Notes: a model not told the origin generated them from the letters alone. Counted from the first letter of the stretch, positions 8,923 through 18,018 are shown. The stretch: DNA of 18,795 bases from Flavobacteriales bacterium (GCA_018665005.1 JABJEE010000098.1:1-18795); one strand, 5' to 3'. Numbers and translations are program-made.

Positions 8923-9497
8923 TGATTGCACAAATAAAAGGAAAACTCATTGAAAAAAACCCAACCAATCTTATCATTGACTGTAATGGTGTCGGTTACG
9001 AAATCAAAATTTCATTAAACACTTTTAGTGCATTGGGTGATACTGAAGCGATAAAGGTATATACCAAGTTAATCGTTCGTGAAGATGCCCAAATACTTTA
9101 TGGTTTCTACTCAAAAGAAGAACGTGATATGTTTAATTTACTCATTAGCGTTTCTGGAATTGGACCTAATACAGCCATGATCATGTTGTCTTCATTAATT
9201 CCGTCAGAAGTTGCCCATGCAATTCAATCTGATGATGTAGCTACTATTCAAAGTGTAAAAGGGATTGGAGCCAAAACCGCACAACGTGTTATTATCGATT
9301 TAAAAGGGAAAGTTGTTAGATTCAATTCTGAAGATGAAAATATCGTTAGCACAAACAATACAAACAAGTTTGATGCGTTAAATGCTTTAGTTTCTTTGGG
9401 CTTCGACAAAAAAGCAGCAGAAAAAACATTAAACAAGTTTATTTCTGATGATAAATCAGTTGAGGAATTGATCAAAGAAGCGTTGAAGCAACTGTAA
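8922..9497 (+). CDS. ruvA: Holliday junction branch migration protein RuvA
   Basis: RuvA tetramers clamp Holliday junctions and load the RuvB helicase during recombinational repair. The 191-residue length is normal. Domain I is an OB fold starting MIAQIKGKL with the VGYEI segment. Domain II has two helix-hairpin-helix motifs, GIGPNTA at 79-85 and GIGAKTA at 114-120, which contact junction DNA. An acidic linker (SEDENIVSTNNT) leads to domain III (about 147-191, DALNALVSLGF to the end), which binds RuvB. No ruvB or ruvC is adjacent. The gene is placed for translational coupling: its ATG shares a base with the maeB stop, and its stop is one base before the sprA start codon. Confidence 0.97.
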   Translation: MIAQIKGKLIEKNPTNLIIDCNGVGYEIKISLNTFSALGDTEAIKVYTKLIVREDAQILYGFYSKEERDMFNLLISVSGIGPNTAMIMLSSLIPSEVAHAIQSDDVATIQSVKGIGAKTAQRVIIDLKGKVVRFNSEDENIVSTNNTNKFDALNALVSLGFDKKAAEKTLNKFISDDKSVEELIKEALKQL

Positions 9498-9498
9498 A

Positions 9499-12400
9499 TT
9501 GAACAATAGGCGTACATATCATTTTAAATTAAAAAAGGGATTAATCTTCCTCTTCCTGTTCATTGGTTTTTCAGCCTTTTCCCAGAACAATCCTTTTGAA
9601 TTGCCTTTCCCAATATTCAATCCCGTTAACCCATTTCAAATTGACAATCAACGGTTCGATCTTGGTGACCCATCAGGATTAAATCAAAATATCACTTACG
9701 ACCCCTTATCAGGAACATTTATATTCTCCGAATCACTAGGCAGTGGTCTTTATTATAGGAATCCATCTACCATGACTTTGGAAGAATATCTCGAATACAA
9801 AAGAGAGAAGTCAATGTCTCAAGATTGGGTAGAGCTCATTGAAGAAGAAACAGAAGAAAATAGAGCATTCGAATTACCCATCACAATTGGAAGCAAAGCA
9901 TTTGAGAATTTTTTCGGTTCAGACAAAATAACTATCAAGCCTCAAGGAAATATAGAATTATCTCTTGGAGCCAATTCATCACGATATGACAACCCCCTTC
10001 TTCCCCTTCGTCAAAGGAGAGTAACACGTTTTGATTTTCAGCAAAACATCAATATGGATATTGTTGGACAAATTGGAACGAAGCTAAAGATTGGAGCAAA
10101 ATACAATACCCAAGCCTCTTTTGATTTTGAAAATATTTCCAAACTAGAACATACTGGAGATGAGGATCAGATTCTGCAAAAGATCGCCCTAGGTAATGTT
10201 GCCTTGGAGCTTCCAACCTCATTGATTCAAGGATCTCAAACCTTATTTGGAGCCAAAACACAGCTTAAATTTGGAAGAGCCACTGTTGATTTGATAGCAG
10301 CATCATCTAAAGGAAAACGTAATGAAATCAATGTAAGTGGGAAATCCCAGGTTCAAGAATTTGAACTTACGGCCGACAACTATGAAGCAAACAGACATTA
10401 CTTTTTAAACCTCTATCATCAGCAACACTATGATGAAGCCATGTCGACTCTTCCTGTGGTTAGTTCAACCATGTACATTACAAGAATTGAGGTATGGGTA
10501 ACCAACAGAAACAATAGTATAGAAAACACCAGAAATATTATTGCTTTTTCAGATCTTGGTGAGTCTCAGCAAGACAACTGCCAGGGAAACCCCGGTAATT
10601 ATTCTACAGACATCATCCCTAGAAATGAATCAAATGGACTCTATAATTGGGCATCAAACCAACCTCTAGTTAGGGGTTTTGCCAATTCTGTTGGAGTATT
10701 GAGTTCTCAATTTACGACTCCTGGACCCTTTAATCAAGCAGTTGAATATGAAAAGTTAGAAAATGCTCGAAGGCTAGAAGAAAGTGATTACACCTACAAT
10801 GCCCTACTTGGATATATCTCCCTTAATACGCCCCTTAACAATGATGAAGTACTGAGTGTTGCCTATGAATATACTTATCGCGGAGAGACCTATCAGATTG
10901 GTGAATTTTCGACCGATGGCTCTACGGGTCAGGATGCTTTAATACTTAAATTATTAAAGCCAACCATCACCAATCCAAACAACAAGGTATGGGACTTGAT
11001 GATGAAAAACGTGTACTCGATTGGCGCTTATCAAGTTGATCAATTAGGTTTTAAGATTGACGTTTTATATAACAACCCAGAAACATCAGTCGAGCTCCCA
11101 ATTATGCCTTTAGATGGCGTTGACAATAAACAAATTGTAACCTTGATTGATATGGATAAAATCAATCAAAACAACCAACCATTCTCAGATGGGGTATTTG
11201 ACTTCGCACCATTTAATCAAGTGGGTAACAAAATTGATAATGGTGGAACAATTAACAAAAAGAATGGGCGCATATTTTTCTCTACAATTGAACCGTTCGG
11301 AAAAACGCTTGCGGACAAAATGACTGATGCAGGCATTCCTCAGATTACTGTAGATAAAATCGCTTTTCACGAATTATACGATTCCACAAAAACAGCCGCT
11401 CAACAGATACCTAGCAAAAATAGATTTTTGTTTAAAGGTGAATACCAATCCTCTATTACCTCAGACATACCATTAAATGTAATGTCGGTTCCTGAAGGAT
11501 CAGTATCGGTTACGGCAGGAGGAATACGATTGATAGAGGGAGTTGACTATACCGTTGATTATGCGTTTGGACGTGTTAAAATATTGAATACAGGAATTCT
11601 CGAATCCAATACTCCAATAAAGATTTCTATTGAGAGCAACTCTGTCTTTGGATTTCAAGCCCGCTCAATGGTAGGGGGTCGTTACCAATATCGTTTTAGT
11701 GACAAATTCAAGATTGGAGCAACATGGATTAGAATGATGGAACGTCCGGTTACCCAAAAAGTAGATTTTGGAAGCGAACCATTTAAAAACAATGTGATTG
11801 GTGCAGATCTCGCATTTAGAACAGACGTTCCTTTTTTAACAAAACTGGTAGATCTCTTGCCGGTCATATCAACAAAACAAAAATCAACCATCTCATTCAC
11901 AGGTGAGTTTGCACACCTCATTCCTGGACAACCAAGAGCCATCAATAAGGAAGGAACATCATATATTGACGACTTCGAAGCGGCCCAAAGTGCTATTGAT
12001 CTGAGAACTGTAACCGCATGGCGTTTGGCATCAGTTCCTCAAGGCCAACCTTCTTTATTCCCAGAAGCGAGTTTTAAAGATCTTTCGGCAGGGTTTAAAA
12101 GAGCCAAAACATCTTGGTATGTCATCGACCCTGTTTTTTATCAAAGCAATTCATTAACACCTGATCACATCAAACAAAACGGCGGCGAAATCCTTGCCGA
12201 TAGCAGAATGCGATTGGTGAATCAAAGTGACATCTTTCCAAACCAACAGCTGCAATATGGCTCCATCCAAAATATACCCATATTGGATTTGGCTTTCTAT
12301 CCAGAAGAAAGGGGGATGTATAATTACGATACAACCAATACGGTTGACTCTGTTGGTCGTTTTGTTGATCCGGAAAACAGGTGGGGAGGAATCATGAGAG

Positions 12401-15400
12401 GTCTCACAACCAACGATTTTGAATTAGCGAACATTGAGTTTATACAATTTTGGGTTTTGGACCCGTTCAACCAAGATGCAGAAAATGTAGATACGCTGGC
12501 AATTCATAATGGTGGAGATTTATATTTCAACCTGGGTAATATTTCAGAAGATGTTCTTCCTGATTCAAGAAAAAGTTTTGAAAATGGCCTTCCAGGTCAA
12601 GGAGTATCGCTCAGTGATAATATTGATACAACAGAATGGGCAAAAGTATCGACACAACAAGTTGTTGTCAACGCATTTGATAATGATCCTGAATCAAGAT
12701 TAAATCAAGATATTGGTTTAGATGGATGGACCAACGATGAAGAAAAAATCGCATTTGAAAATTATGTGAATTGGGTAGATAGCAACCCTAACCTTACAGC
12801 AACCGCGAAATCTAGAATGATTTCTGACCCTTCAAATGACGATTACAACTATTATCTTGATGACAATTACGACAATATTGAAGCTGATATCCTAAATAGG
12901 TATAAGCGTTTTAATGGAATGGAAGGTAATTCTCCTACAACTGAGATGTCTGATACTGCAAATGCAAATGGATACCCAACACAAGGCACCAACATGCCTG
13001 ATATCGAAGACATTAATCAGGACAACAATCTCTCTGAAACGGAGAGCTACTTTCAGTATAAGATAAGTATGAGACCAGAAGATCTGCAAGAAGGCAAAAA
13101 TTATGTCACCAATAAACAGATTTACGAAGACGGAAACAAAACAGAAACCTGGTATCAATTCAAAGTTCCCATTGCTGACTTTGAGAAAAAAGTTAACGGG
13201 ATTCAAGATTTTAGATCGATTAGATTCATGCGAATGTTTCTTAAAGAATTTGATGAAGAGGTGGTATTGCGATTTGCGCGTCTTGAATTAATTCGAGGAG
13301 AATGGAGAAGGTTTAATGAAGACTTGAGCCAGCCCGGACTGAGCATTCAACAAGATCCAAACTTAACCACCTTTAATATTGGAGCTGTCAATGTTGAAGA
13401 AAATGACCAAAGAAGCCCGGTAAAATATGAAATCCCTCCTGGAATTCTTAGAGAAGTAGACCCATCTCAGGTTTATCAGAGGCAAATGAATGAGCAGTCA
13501 TTGGTTTTGGATATTTGTAATCTACAAGATGGAGACGCTAGAGCGGCCTATAGAAATGTGCAATTTGATGTGCGAACCTACCGAAAACTAAAAATGTTTG
13601 CTCACGCAGAAGAAGTCATTCCAAATACACTTAAAAATAAAGATGTTACCATGTTTATTCGATTGGGAACTGATTTTGTAGACAATTACTATGAATACGA
13701 ACTTCCGTTGGATGTTACTCCTTGGGGCTCAACAACTCCTGAAGATATTTGGCCAGAAAACAATAATATAGAAATTGTTTTTGATGACTTTATTGATTTG
13801 AAAAAAGATAGGAACGAGGATATAGAGCAAGGAGCTAATGGGATTTCATACATTGTTGAATATTCAAAAACGCTCCCAAATACCAATAGAAGAATTAAAG
13901 TAAAAGGAAGCCCAAATCTTCAAGGGCTAAAGACCATAATGGTTGGAGTTCGAAATCCATTGAAAAATGACCCTAACAATATATGGAAGCCGGATAATGG
14001 AGAATCCGAATGTATAATTGCATGGATTAATGAATTGAGATTGACTGATTTTGTGAGTGAAGGGGGATCTGCAGCCGTCGGCCAAGTGCAAGTGAAGCTT
14101 GCTGACTTTGCGAATATTAATGCCTCTGGAAACTATTCAGGAATAAATTGGGGAAGCGTAGACAGCCGTGTTCAAGATCGTCAAAGAAATGAGCAAATTG
14201 GCTTTGACTTCAATTCTAGCATACAGCTTGGACAATTTTTTGGAAAGCAGGCACGGGTTTCACTCCCTTTCTTTTATGGTTATTCTCTAGGAATTATTAA
14301 TCCAGAATATGATCCATTCAATCCAGACATTAAGCTATCAGATTATGAACCGGATAAAAGAAAAGAAAGAGCTGCTTTAGGACAAGATTTTAATGAACGG
14401 AAATCCTTCAACTTTGCTAATGTTCGTAAAGAGGCAAAGGCAGGTTCAAAAAATCATTTTTGGAAAATTTCTAATTGGGCTGCTAGCTATGCCTATGCTG
14501 AAAACCTTCAAAGAGACTTTAATACCAAAAAAGACCTCACAAAAACTTGGACAGGCGCCTTGAATTATAACTACACTTTTAAAGGGAAACCATTTCAACC
14601 ATTTAAGAAATGGAAACCAGTACAAAAGTCGAAATACTTAAAGCTTATAAAGGACTTCAACCTCTTTTTAATGCCGAAAAACATTTCATTTACGAATGAC
14701 TACTCCAGAATTTATAATGAAAGACAAGTACGAAATAACCTTGTTCCAGACTATGAATTTGAGCCCATCTTTTTAAAACGTTTTGATTGGAATCGAAATT
14801 ATCAAATCGGATACGATATTACCAGAAATTTAAAAACCAGTTTTTCAGCTTCCAATAAATCTATTTTTGAAGAAGGGAATAATAGTGTCGATCGCATTAA
14901 TAACCCTGATGGTTATCAAGAATTTTTGGACACCATTAGATCTCAAATGTCAACCTTCGGTAAAACAATGGAATACGGTCACAATTATTCTATTAACTAT
15001 AAAATACCATTTGATAAATTCCCTTTGACGAATTGGATTAGTGCTAATGTTAAATATACTGGCAGCTACAACTGGGCTAGAGCACCATTAGGTCAAAGTG
15101 AATTTGGTAATACCATTCAAAACAATAGGAGTATTAACACGACTGCACAGGCCAATTTTGTTAATCTCTACAATAAGGTGCCATTTTTCAAAAAGGTACT
15201 TGCCGATGGAAGAAACGCTCGTGGAAGAATAAATCCTAGAAATGGTCCAGGAAGTCGTTCTAACGGAGAGAGTGAGGAAGATGCAAGTGAAAACAAAGAG
15301 AAAGAAAAATGGGAATGGATTAAAGTTGATGATCTTGAACCAGACAAACCTCTGGATTCCATGAATCGAGAACAACTCAAAACATATAAGAAAAAGAATA

Positions 15401-16851
15401 AAGCATATAAAAAGAAAACCCGAAAAGAATTACGCGCAAAACGTAAAGTTCCTAAAATTGCTGGTTTTTTTGCTAGATTAATTATGACAGTTCGTAATAT
15501 ATCCGGAACATATAGCTTAAATGATGGTACTATATTACCAGGCTACGGTGAAGAAACGAGATTCTTAGGAATGAACTCATCAACAACACCCCTAACTGGT
15601 TTTATATTTGGGCAACAAGGATATGATGTGTTTGGAAGAGAAAATAATTATAGCGTATCCAATCTAGCTACCCAAAACAGTTGGTTGGTTCAGAATGAAA
15701 ATCTGAATACCCAATACGGAATAACCCATTCCAGCAACCTCACAATGAGAGCTACTTTGGAGCCATTGAAGGATGTAAATATTGACCTAAACCTAAACCG
15801 AAATTATTCGCAAAATAGTGGAGAGTTTTACAGGTGGAATGATGCGACAACGCAATTTGAAGGACAGAGTCGATTTGAAACTGCAACACTTACTTATTCA
15901 ACCATAACATGGGGAACAGCCTTCACAAAAGAAGGAGCCGATTATCAATCTCAGGTTTTTCAAAACCTTTTGGACAATCGTTCTGAAGTGTCACAAATTG
16001 TAGGTCAAGAAAATTCCAATTCATCTTTAATCAGCTCAAATGGGTTCTACTCGGGATATTCTGGTTCTCAACAAGATGTCGTACTTGGTTCATTTATGAC
16101 CGCATACAATAACTCAAGAATCAACAACAAGAATATCAATCCTCTGCAAAATACACCGCTACCCAATTGGTCAATTAATTATAGTGGTCTAACAAAATAC
16201 AAGTTCACAAAAAAATTCCTTAAGTCATTTATTGTAAGACACGGTTACAGCTCATCTGTTTCCGTAAATGGAATGCAAACGAATTTAAATGGAACACAAG
16301 ACCAAAATGGCGATTTAAATAATCTAGACATAGACAACAACTATATACCAGAAATGCAAATTCAAAATGTAGTCCTTTCAGAACGTTTTTCACCTCTAAT
16401 AGGGATCGATGCCAACTGGAAAATATTCGGACACACCCTCCAAACTCGTTTTGAATATAAAAAAGACAGACAATCGACTCTAGCTCTTAGTAACAATCAA
16501 GTTACAGAATCATTATCAGAAGAAATCGTGATAGGAACTGCCGCTAGGATTAAGGATGTAAAACTCCCCTTTAAAAACATTAAACCAAGTGATGTCAATA
16601 TTAAGTTTGACTTTTCGTTTAGAGATAACCTTACAGTGATTCGAAAAATTGTTGAAAACACCAATCAAGCTACTGCAGGACAAAAAACCATGTCGATAAA
16701 AATATCAGCAGATTATAACCTGACGAACAATCTAACGCTTATGTTTTATTATGATCAAAATTTGAACACTCCCAAAGTACAAACGAGTTACCCCACAGGA
16801 AATATCAATACCGGATTTAAAATCAGGTTTAATCTAGCGGGTGTGCAATGA
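9499..16851 (+). CDS. sprA: SprA, giant outer-membrane translocon of the type IX secretion system
   Basis: SprA (Sov in Porphyromonas) forms the very large beta-barrel through which folded type IX cargo crosses the outer membrane; in gliding bacteria it also exports adhesins. The 2450-residue length fits the family. The start is TTG at 9499: the preceding in-frame stop is at 9484, no ATG precedes the signal peptide, and the peptide itself is clear (basic n-region with KLKK at 10-13, hydrophobic core GLIFLFLFIGF, AFS|Q cleavage near 28/29). The body has many alternating hydrophobic strands; RFDFQQNINMDIVGQIGTKL and VGVRNPLKNDPNN are the kind of segment seen in SprA. A highly charged Lys/Glu segment (about 1923-1986) is probably a loop or periplasmic turn. 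The C-terminus ends in amphipathic strands, as expected for a barrel. Its stop overlaps the next gene by 4 bases (ATGA). Confidence 0.95.
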   Translation: MNNRRTYHFKLKKGLIFLFLFIGFSAFSQNNPFELPFPIFNPVNPFQIDNQRFDLGDPSGLNQNITYDPLSGTFIFSESLGSGLYYRNPSTMTLEEYLEYKREKSMSQDWVELIEEETEENRAFELPITIGSKAFENFFGSDKITIKPQGNIELSLGANSSRYDNPLLPLRQRRVTRFDFQQNINMDIVGQIGTKLKIGAKYNTQASFDFENISKLEHTGDEDQILQKIALGNVALELPTSLIQGSQTLFGAKTQLKFGRATVDLIAASSKGKRNEINVSGKSQVQEFELTADNYEANRHYFLNLYHQQHYDEAMSTLPVVSSTMYITRIEVWVTNRNNSIENTRNIIAFSDLGESQQDNCQGNPGNYSTDIIPRNESNGLYNWASNQPLVRGFANSVGVLSSQFTTPGPFNQAVEYEKLENARRLEESDYTYNALLGYISLNTPLNNDEVLSVAYEYTYRGETYQIGEFSTDGSTGQDALILKLLKPTITNPNNKVWDLMMKNVYSIGAYQVDQLGFKIDVLYNNPETSVELPIMPLDGVDNKQIVTLIDMDKINQNNQPFSDGVFDFAPFNQVGNKIDNGGTINKKNGRIFFSTIEPFGKTLADKMTDAGIPQITVDKIAFHELYDSTKTAAQQIPSKNRFLFKGEYQSSITSDIPLNVMSVPEGSVSVTAGGIRLIEGVDYTVDYAFGRVKILNTGILESNTPIKISIESNSVFGFQARSMVGGRYQYRFSDKFKIGATWIRMMERPVTQKVDFGSEPFKNNVIGADLAFRTDVPFLTKLVDLLPVISTKQKSTISFTGEFAHLIPGQPRAINKEGTSYIDDFEAAQSAIDLRTVTAWRLASVPQGQPSLFPEASFKDLSAGFKRAKTSWYVIDPVFYQSNSLTPDHIKQNGGEILADSRMRLVNQSDIFPNQQLQYGSIQNIPILDLAFYPEERGMYNYDTTNTVDSVGRFVDPENRWGGIMRGLTTNDFELANIEFIQFWVLDPFNQDAENVDTLAIHNGGDLYFNLGNISEDVLPDSRKSFENGLPGQGVSLSDNIDTTEWAKVSTQQVVVNAFDNDPESRLNQDIGLDGWTNDEEKIAFENYVNWVDSNPNLTATAKSRMISDPSNDDYNYYLDDNYDNIEADILNRYKRFNGMEGNSPTTEMSDTANANGYPTQGTNMPDIEDINQDNNLSETESYFQYKISMRPEDLQEGKNYVTNKQIYEDGNKTETWYQFKVPIADFEKKVNGIQDFRSIRFMRMFLKEFDEEVVLRFARLELIRGEWRRFNEDLSQPGLSIQQDPNLTTFNIGAVNVEENDQRSPVKYEIPPGILREVDPSQVYQRQMNEQSLVLDICNLQDGDARAAYRNVQFDVRTYRKLKMFAHAEEVIPNTLKNKDVTMFIRLGTDFVDNYYEYELPLDVTPWGSTTPEDIWPENNNIEIVFDDFIDLKKDRNEDIEQGANGISYIVEYSKTLPNTNRRIKVKGSPNLQGLKTIMVGVRNPLKNDPNNIWKPDNGESECIIAWINELRLTDFVSEGGSAAVGQVQVKLADFANINASGNYSGINWGSVDSRVQDRQRNEQIGFDFNSSIQLGQFFGKQARVSLPFFYGYSLGIINPEYDPFNPDIKLSDYEPDKRKERAALGQDFNERKSFNFANVRKEAKAGSKNHFWKISNWAASYAYAENLQRDFNTKKDLTKTWTGALNYNYTFKGKPFQPFKKWKPVQKSKYLKLIKDFNLFLMPKNISFTNDYSRIYNERQVRNNLVPDYEFEPIFLKRFDWNRNYQIGYDITRNLKTSFSASNKSIFEEGNNSVDRINNPDGYQEFLDTIRSQMSTFGKTMEYGHNYSINYKIPFDKFPLTNWISANVKYTGSYNWARAPLGQSEFGNTIQNNRSINTTAQANFVNLYNKVPFFKKVLADGRNARGRINPRNGPGSRSNGESEEDASENKEKEKWEWIKVDDLEPDKPLDSMNREQLKTYKKKNKAYKKKTRKELRAKRKVPKIAGFFARLIMTVRNISGTYSLNDGTILPGYGEETRFLGMNSSTTPLTGFIFGQQGYDVFGRENNYSVSNLATQNSWLVQNENLNTQYGITHSSNLTMRATLEPLKDVNIDLNLNRNYSQNSGEFYRWNDATTQFEGQSRFETATLTYSTITWGTAFTKEGADYQSQVFQNLLDNRSEVSQIVGQENSNSSLISSNGFYSGYSGSQQDVVLGSFMTAYNNSRINNKNINPLQNTPLPNWSINYSGLTKYKFTKKFLKSFIVRHGYSSSVSVNGMQTNLNGTQDQNGDLNNLDIDNNYIPEMQIQNVVLSERFSPLIGIDANWKIFGHTLQTRFEYKKDRQSTLALSNNQVTESLSEEIVIGTAARIKDVKLPFKNIKPSDVNIKFDFSFRDNLTVIRKIVENTNQATAGQKTMSIKISADYNLTNNLTLMFYYDQNLNTPKVQTSYPTGNINTGFKIRFNLAGVQ

Positions 16852-17297
16852 TAACTATAAGAAAAGCTCAAATCGGAGATGAAACAGCTATTTTTCAATT
16901 AATAAAAGAATTAGCCATTTACGAAAAAGCACCTGCAGAGGTAAGCAATACTATCCCGGAACTCAAACAACATTTATTTGAAGAGCAACTTTGCAGTGCC
17001 ATTGTAGCATCAAAGAATAATGAAATCATTGGTTTTGCTTTGTATTATACCTCCTACTCTACATGGAAAGGAAAATGCCTTTATTTAGAGGATTTTTATG
17101 TTAAACAGGAATACAGACAACTTGGTGTCGGATCATTACTTTTTAAAGATATTATTAAAATAGCCGAAAAGCTCAAAGCAAAAAGATTGGATTGGAAAGT
17201 ACTTGATTGGAATGATCCAGCTATTGATTTTTATAAAAAACACAAAACCGAATTAGACTCTCAGTGGATAAGTGGTAGAATTACTTTTAATTCTTGA
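16848..17297 (+). CDS. GNAT N-acetyltransferase, diamine/thialysine acetyltransferase-like
   Basis: A 149-residue single-domain acetyltransferase that would move an acetyl group from acetyl-CoA to an amine. The acetyl-CoA loop is YRQLGVGSLL (Arg90, Gln91, Gly93, Gly95), preceded by the strand CLYLEDFYV. A conserved WNDPAIDFYKK segment places Tyr129 as the likely general acid. The LEDFYV plus WNxPxIxFYKK combination resembles spermidine/spermine and thialysine N-acetyltransferases, so a polyamine or lysine-like substrate is plausible but not shown. Its ATG overlaps the sprA stop by 4 bases, so it is probably co-translated with sprA, although nothing suggests a role in secretion. No clear terminator follows before the repeated RNA region. 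Confidence 0.88.
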   Translation: MITIRKAQIGDETAIFQLIKELAIYEKAPAEVSNTIPELKQHLFEEQLCSAIVASKNNEIIGFALYYTSYSTWKGKCLYLEDFYVKQEYRQLGVGSLLFKDIIKIAEKLKAKRLDWKVLDWNDPAIDFYKKHKTELDSQWISGRITFNS

Positions 17298-17390
17298 TTC
17301 TCTAAAACACAAATAATAAACAAGAAAGAGGTTATCTTCAATATGATTGTAGAAATATTCATCCAACAACTTTAATCCTATTTAACATCA

Positions 17391-17398
17391 TACATTTA
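17391..17398 (+). promoter_or_regulatory. Candidate -7 element, RNA copy 1
   Basis: TACATTTA matches TAnnTTTG except in the last base and is kept exactly in copy 2 at the same distance from the RNA. Transcription would start near 17403, a few bases before the folded core. No convincing -33 TTG is visible. The AAATATTCAT block at 17353-17362 recurs in all three copies and may be an activator site. Confidence 0.45.
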
Positions 17399-17410
17399 TA
17401 GAAGAAATAA

Positions 17411-17541
17411 GGAGAGACACAGGAAACTTCTTATGCAATATAAGAACTGCTTGGAGAAGCAGTTTCATTTTCTAGTTTGATAAGAGTTTAATAGTTTTAG
17501 TCGACCCGCTCGGGTCAATTGCATAAGAGGTTCCTGTATTC
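17411..17541 (+). ncRNA. Structured RNA, copy 1
   Basis: A closing stem of 19 pairs joins 17419-17438 to 17519-17537, with one bulged A (17426) and one G-U pair. Inside are a perfect 8-bp hairpin AACTGCTT/AAGCAGTT (17445-17464, GGAG loop) and a hairpin GACCC/GGGTC (17503-17516, GCTC loop). Between the hairpins lies a 28-base U/A-rich segment (17473-17500) identical in all three copies. A UAAGAA junction at 17441-17446 is also shared with copy 3. Differences from copy 2 are confined to the second hairpin's loop and the 3' arm of the closing stem, and all keep pairing. G-U pairs fit only a + strand transcript. No protein-coding explanation fits. I cannot assign a family; 6S-Flavo and Flavo-1 are candidates to test. 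Confidence 0.85.
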
Positions 17542-17570
17542 TTAATTCGTTTTTTCATAACACAATCATA

Positions 17571-17589
17571 GGTCGTAAGACCTTTTTTT
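17571..17589 (+). terminator. Intrinsic terminator of RNA copy 1
   Basis: GGTC, loop GTAA, GACC, then seven T. It lies 34 bases past the closing stem. The T run follows only on the + strand, which supports the transcript direction. Confidence 0.78.
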
Positions 17590-17590
17590 A

Positions 17591-17786
17591 TTTACTCCCT
17601 TTTTTTGTTCATATTCGATCTAAAAATAATGGACTCAAATCTCAGTTGAGACCATTCCTAAATCTAAGTAGATATGAATCGATGTTTTCAAACCACTACA
17701 ACTATAAAATGAACTAAATTCATACCCGACCTACAGAAATCAATGGTCTGCCCCTGCTCTATCCTTTTAACCTAATCACCAGAAAA
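17591..17786. other. Spacer between RNA copies 1 and 2 with no recognisable gene
   Basis: I see no open reading frame with a plausible start, no tRNA-like fold and no insertion-sequence end here. There is a 7-base inverted repeat, GACCATT at 17650 and AATGGTC at 17742, with an 85-base loop; its arms are too short to mean much. The whole 17298-18348 region is free of genes apart from the three RNA units. Confidence 0.6.
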
Positions 17787-17867
17787 CAAATAATAAATCA
17801 AAAGGCTGTTATTTTCAATCTAAAGGCTCAAATATTCATTCTGTCGGTGAGGTCCAAACTAACTTTC

Positions 17868-17875
17868 TACATTTA
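17868..17875 (+). promoter_or_regulatory. Candidate -7 element, RNA copy 2
   Basis: TACATTTA, at the same distance from the RNA as in copy 1. It stands at the end of a 26-base stretch that has otherwise diverged completely between units, so its retention is informative. No good -33 TTG is visible. Confidence 0.45.
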
Positions 17876-17887
17876 TAATAGAAATAA

Positions 17888-18018
17888 GGAGAGACACAGG
17901 AAACTTCTTATGCAATATAAGAACTGCTTGGAGAAGCAGTTTCATTTTCTAGTTTGATAAGAGTTTAATAGTTTTAGTCGACCCACCTGGGTCAATTGCA
18001 TGAGAAGTTCCTGTATTC
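17888..18018 (+). ncRNA. Structured RNA, copy 2
   Basis: Same fold as copy 1. The closing stem joins 17896-17915 to 17996-18014 with a bulged A (17903). The first hairpin is 17922-17941 and the second is GACCC/GGGTC at 17980-17993 with loop ACCT. The invariant 28-base segment is 17950-17977. Compared with copy 1, the closing stem turns a U-G pair into U-A at one site and a U-A pair into U-G at another, so pairing is kept both times. In the second hairpin's loop the G and C at the ends become A and U, which would also keep a closing pair. The 5' two-thirds of the element is identical to copy 1. Confidence 0.85.

Larger units (their letters stand above)
17310..17590 (+). repeat. Tandem duplication, unit 1 (promoter region, RNA copy 1, terminator)
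   Basis: This unit aligns with 17787-18088 at a constant 477-base offset from 17310 up to the end of the RNA core near 17541. Upstream of the RNA only blocks are kept: CAAATAATAAA at the start, TTCAAT, AAATATTCAT and TACATTTATA, with unrelated sequence between them. The RNA core itself differs at only five positions from copy 2. Both units end in a terminator with a GGTC/GACC stem, though the spacing before it differs. The region past the terminator also shows faint similarity (GGACT followed by CTCAG in both). Confidence 0.82.

Noticed and set aside
12892..13206. Opposite-strand open frames inside sprA, maeB and sucA as genes
   Set aside because: They lie antisense to strongly supported coding sequence, have low-complexity or cysteine-rich translations, and lack recognisable domains.
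17433..17480. A 15-codon reading frame (ATG in the closing stem, ending TGA) with AGGA nine bases upstream in RNA copies 1 and 2, as a possible type I toxin peptide
   Set aside because: Copy 3 has no ATG there and the frame is lost, while the fold is kept. The peptide has no membrane segment.
17419..17537. The element as a MITE or other small transposon with terminal inverted repeats
   Set aside because: No target-site duplications flank the copies, there are two further internal hairpins with compensatory changes, and substitutions follow RNA pairing rules including G-U.
17650..17748. Inverted repeat GACCATT/AATGGTC as a fourth RNA or a regulatory hairpin
   Set aside because: The arms are 7 bases with an 85-base loop, and it has no counterpart after copy 2.
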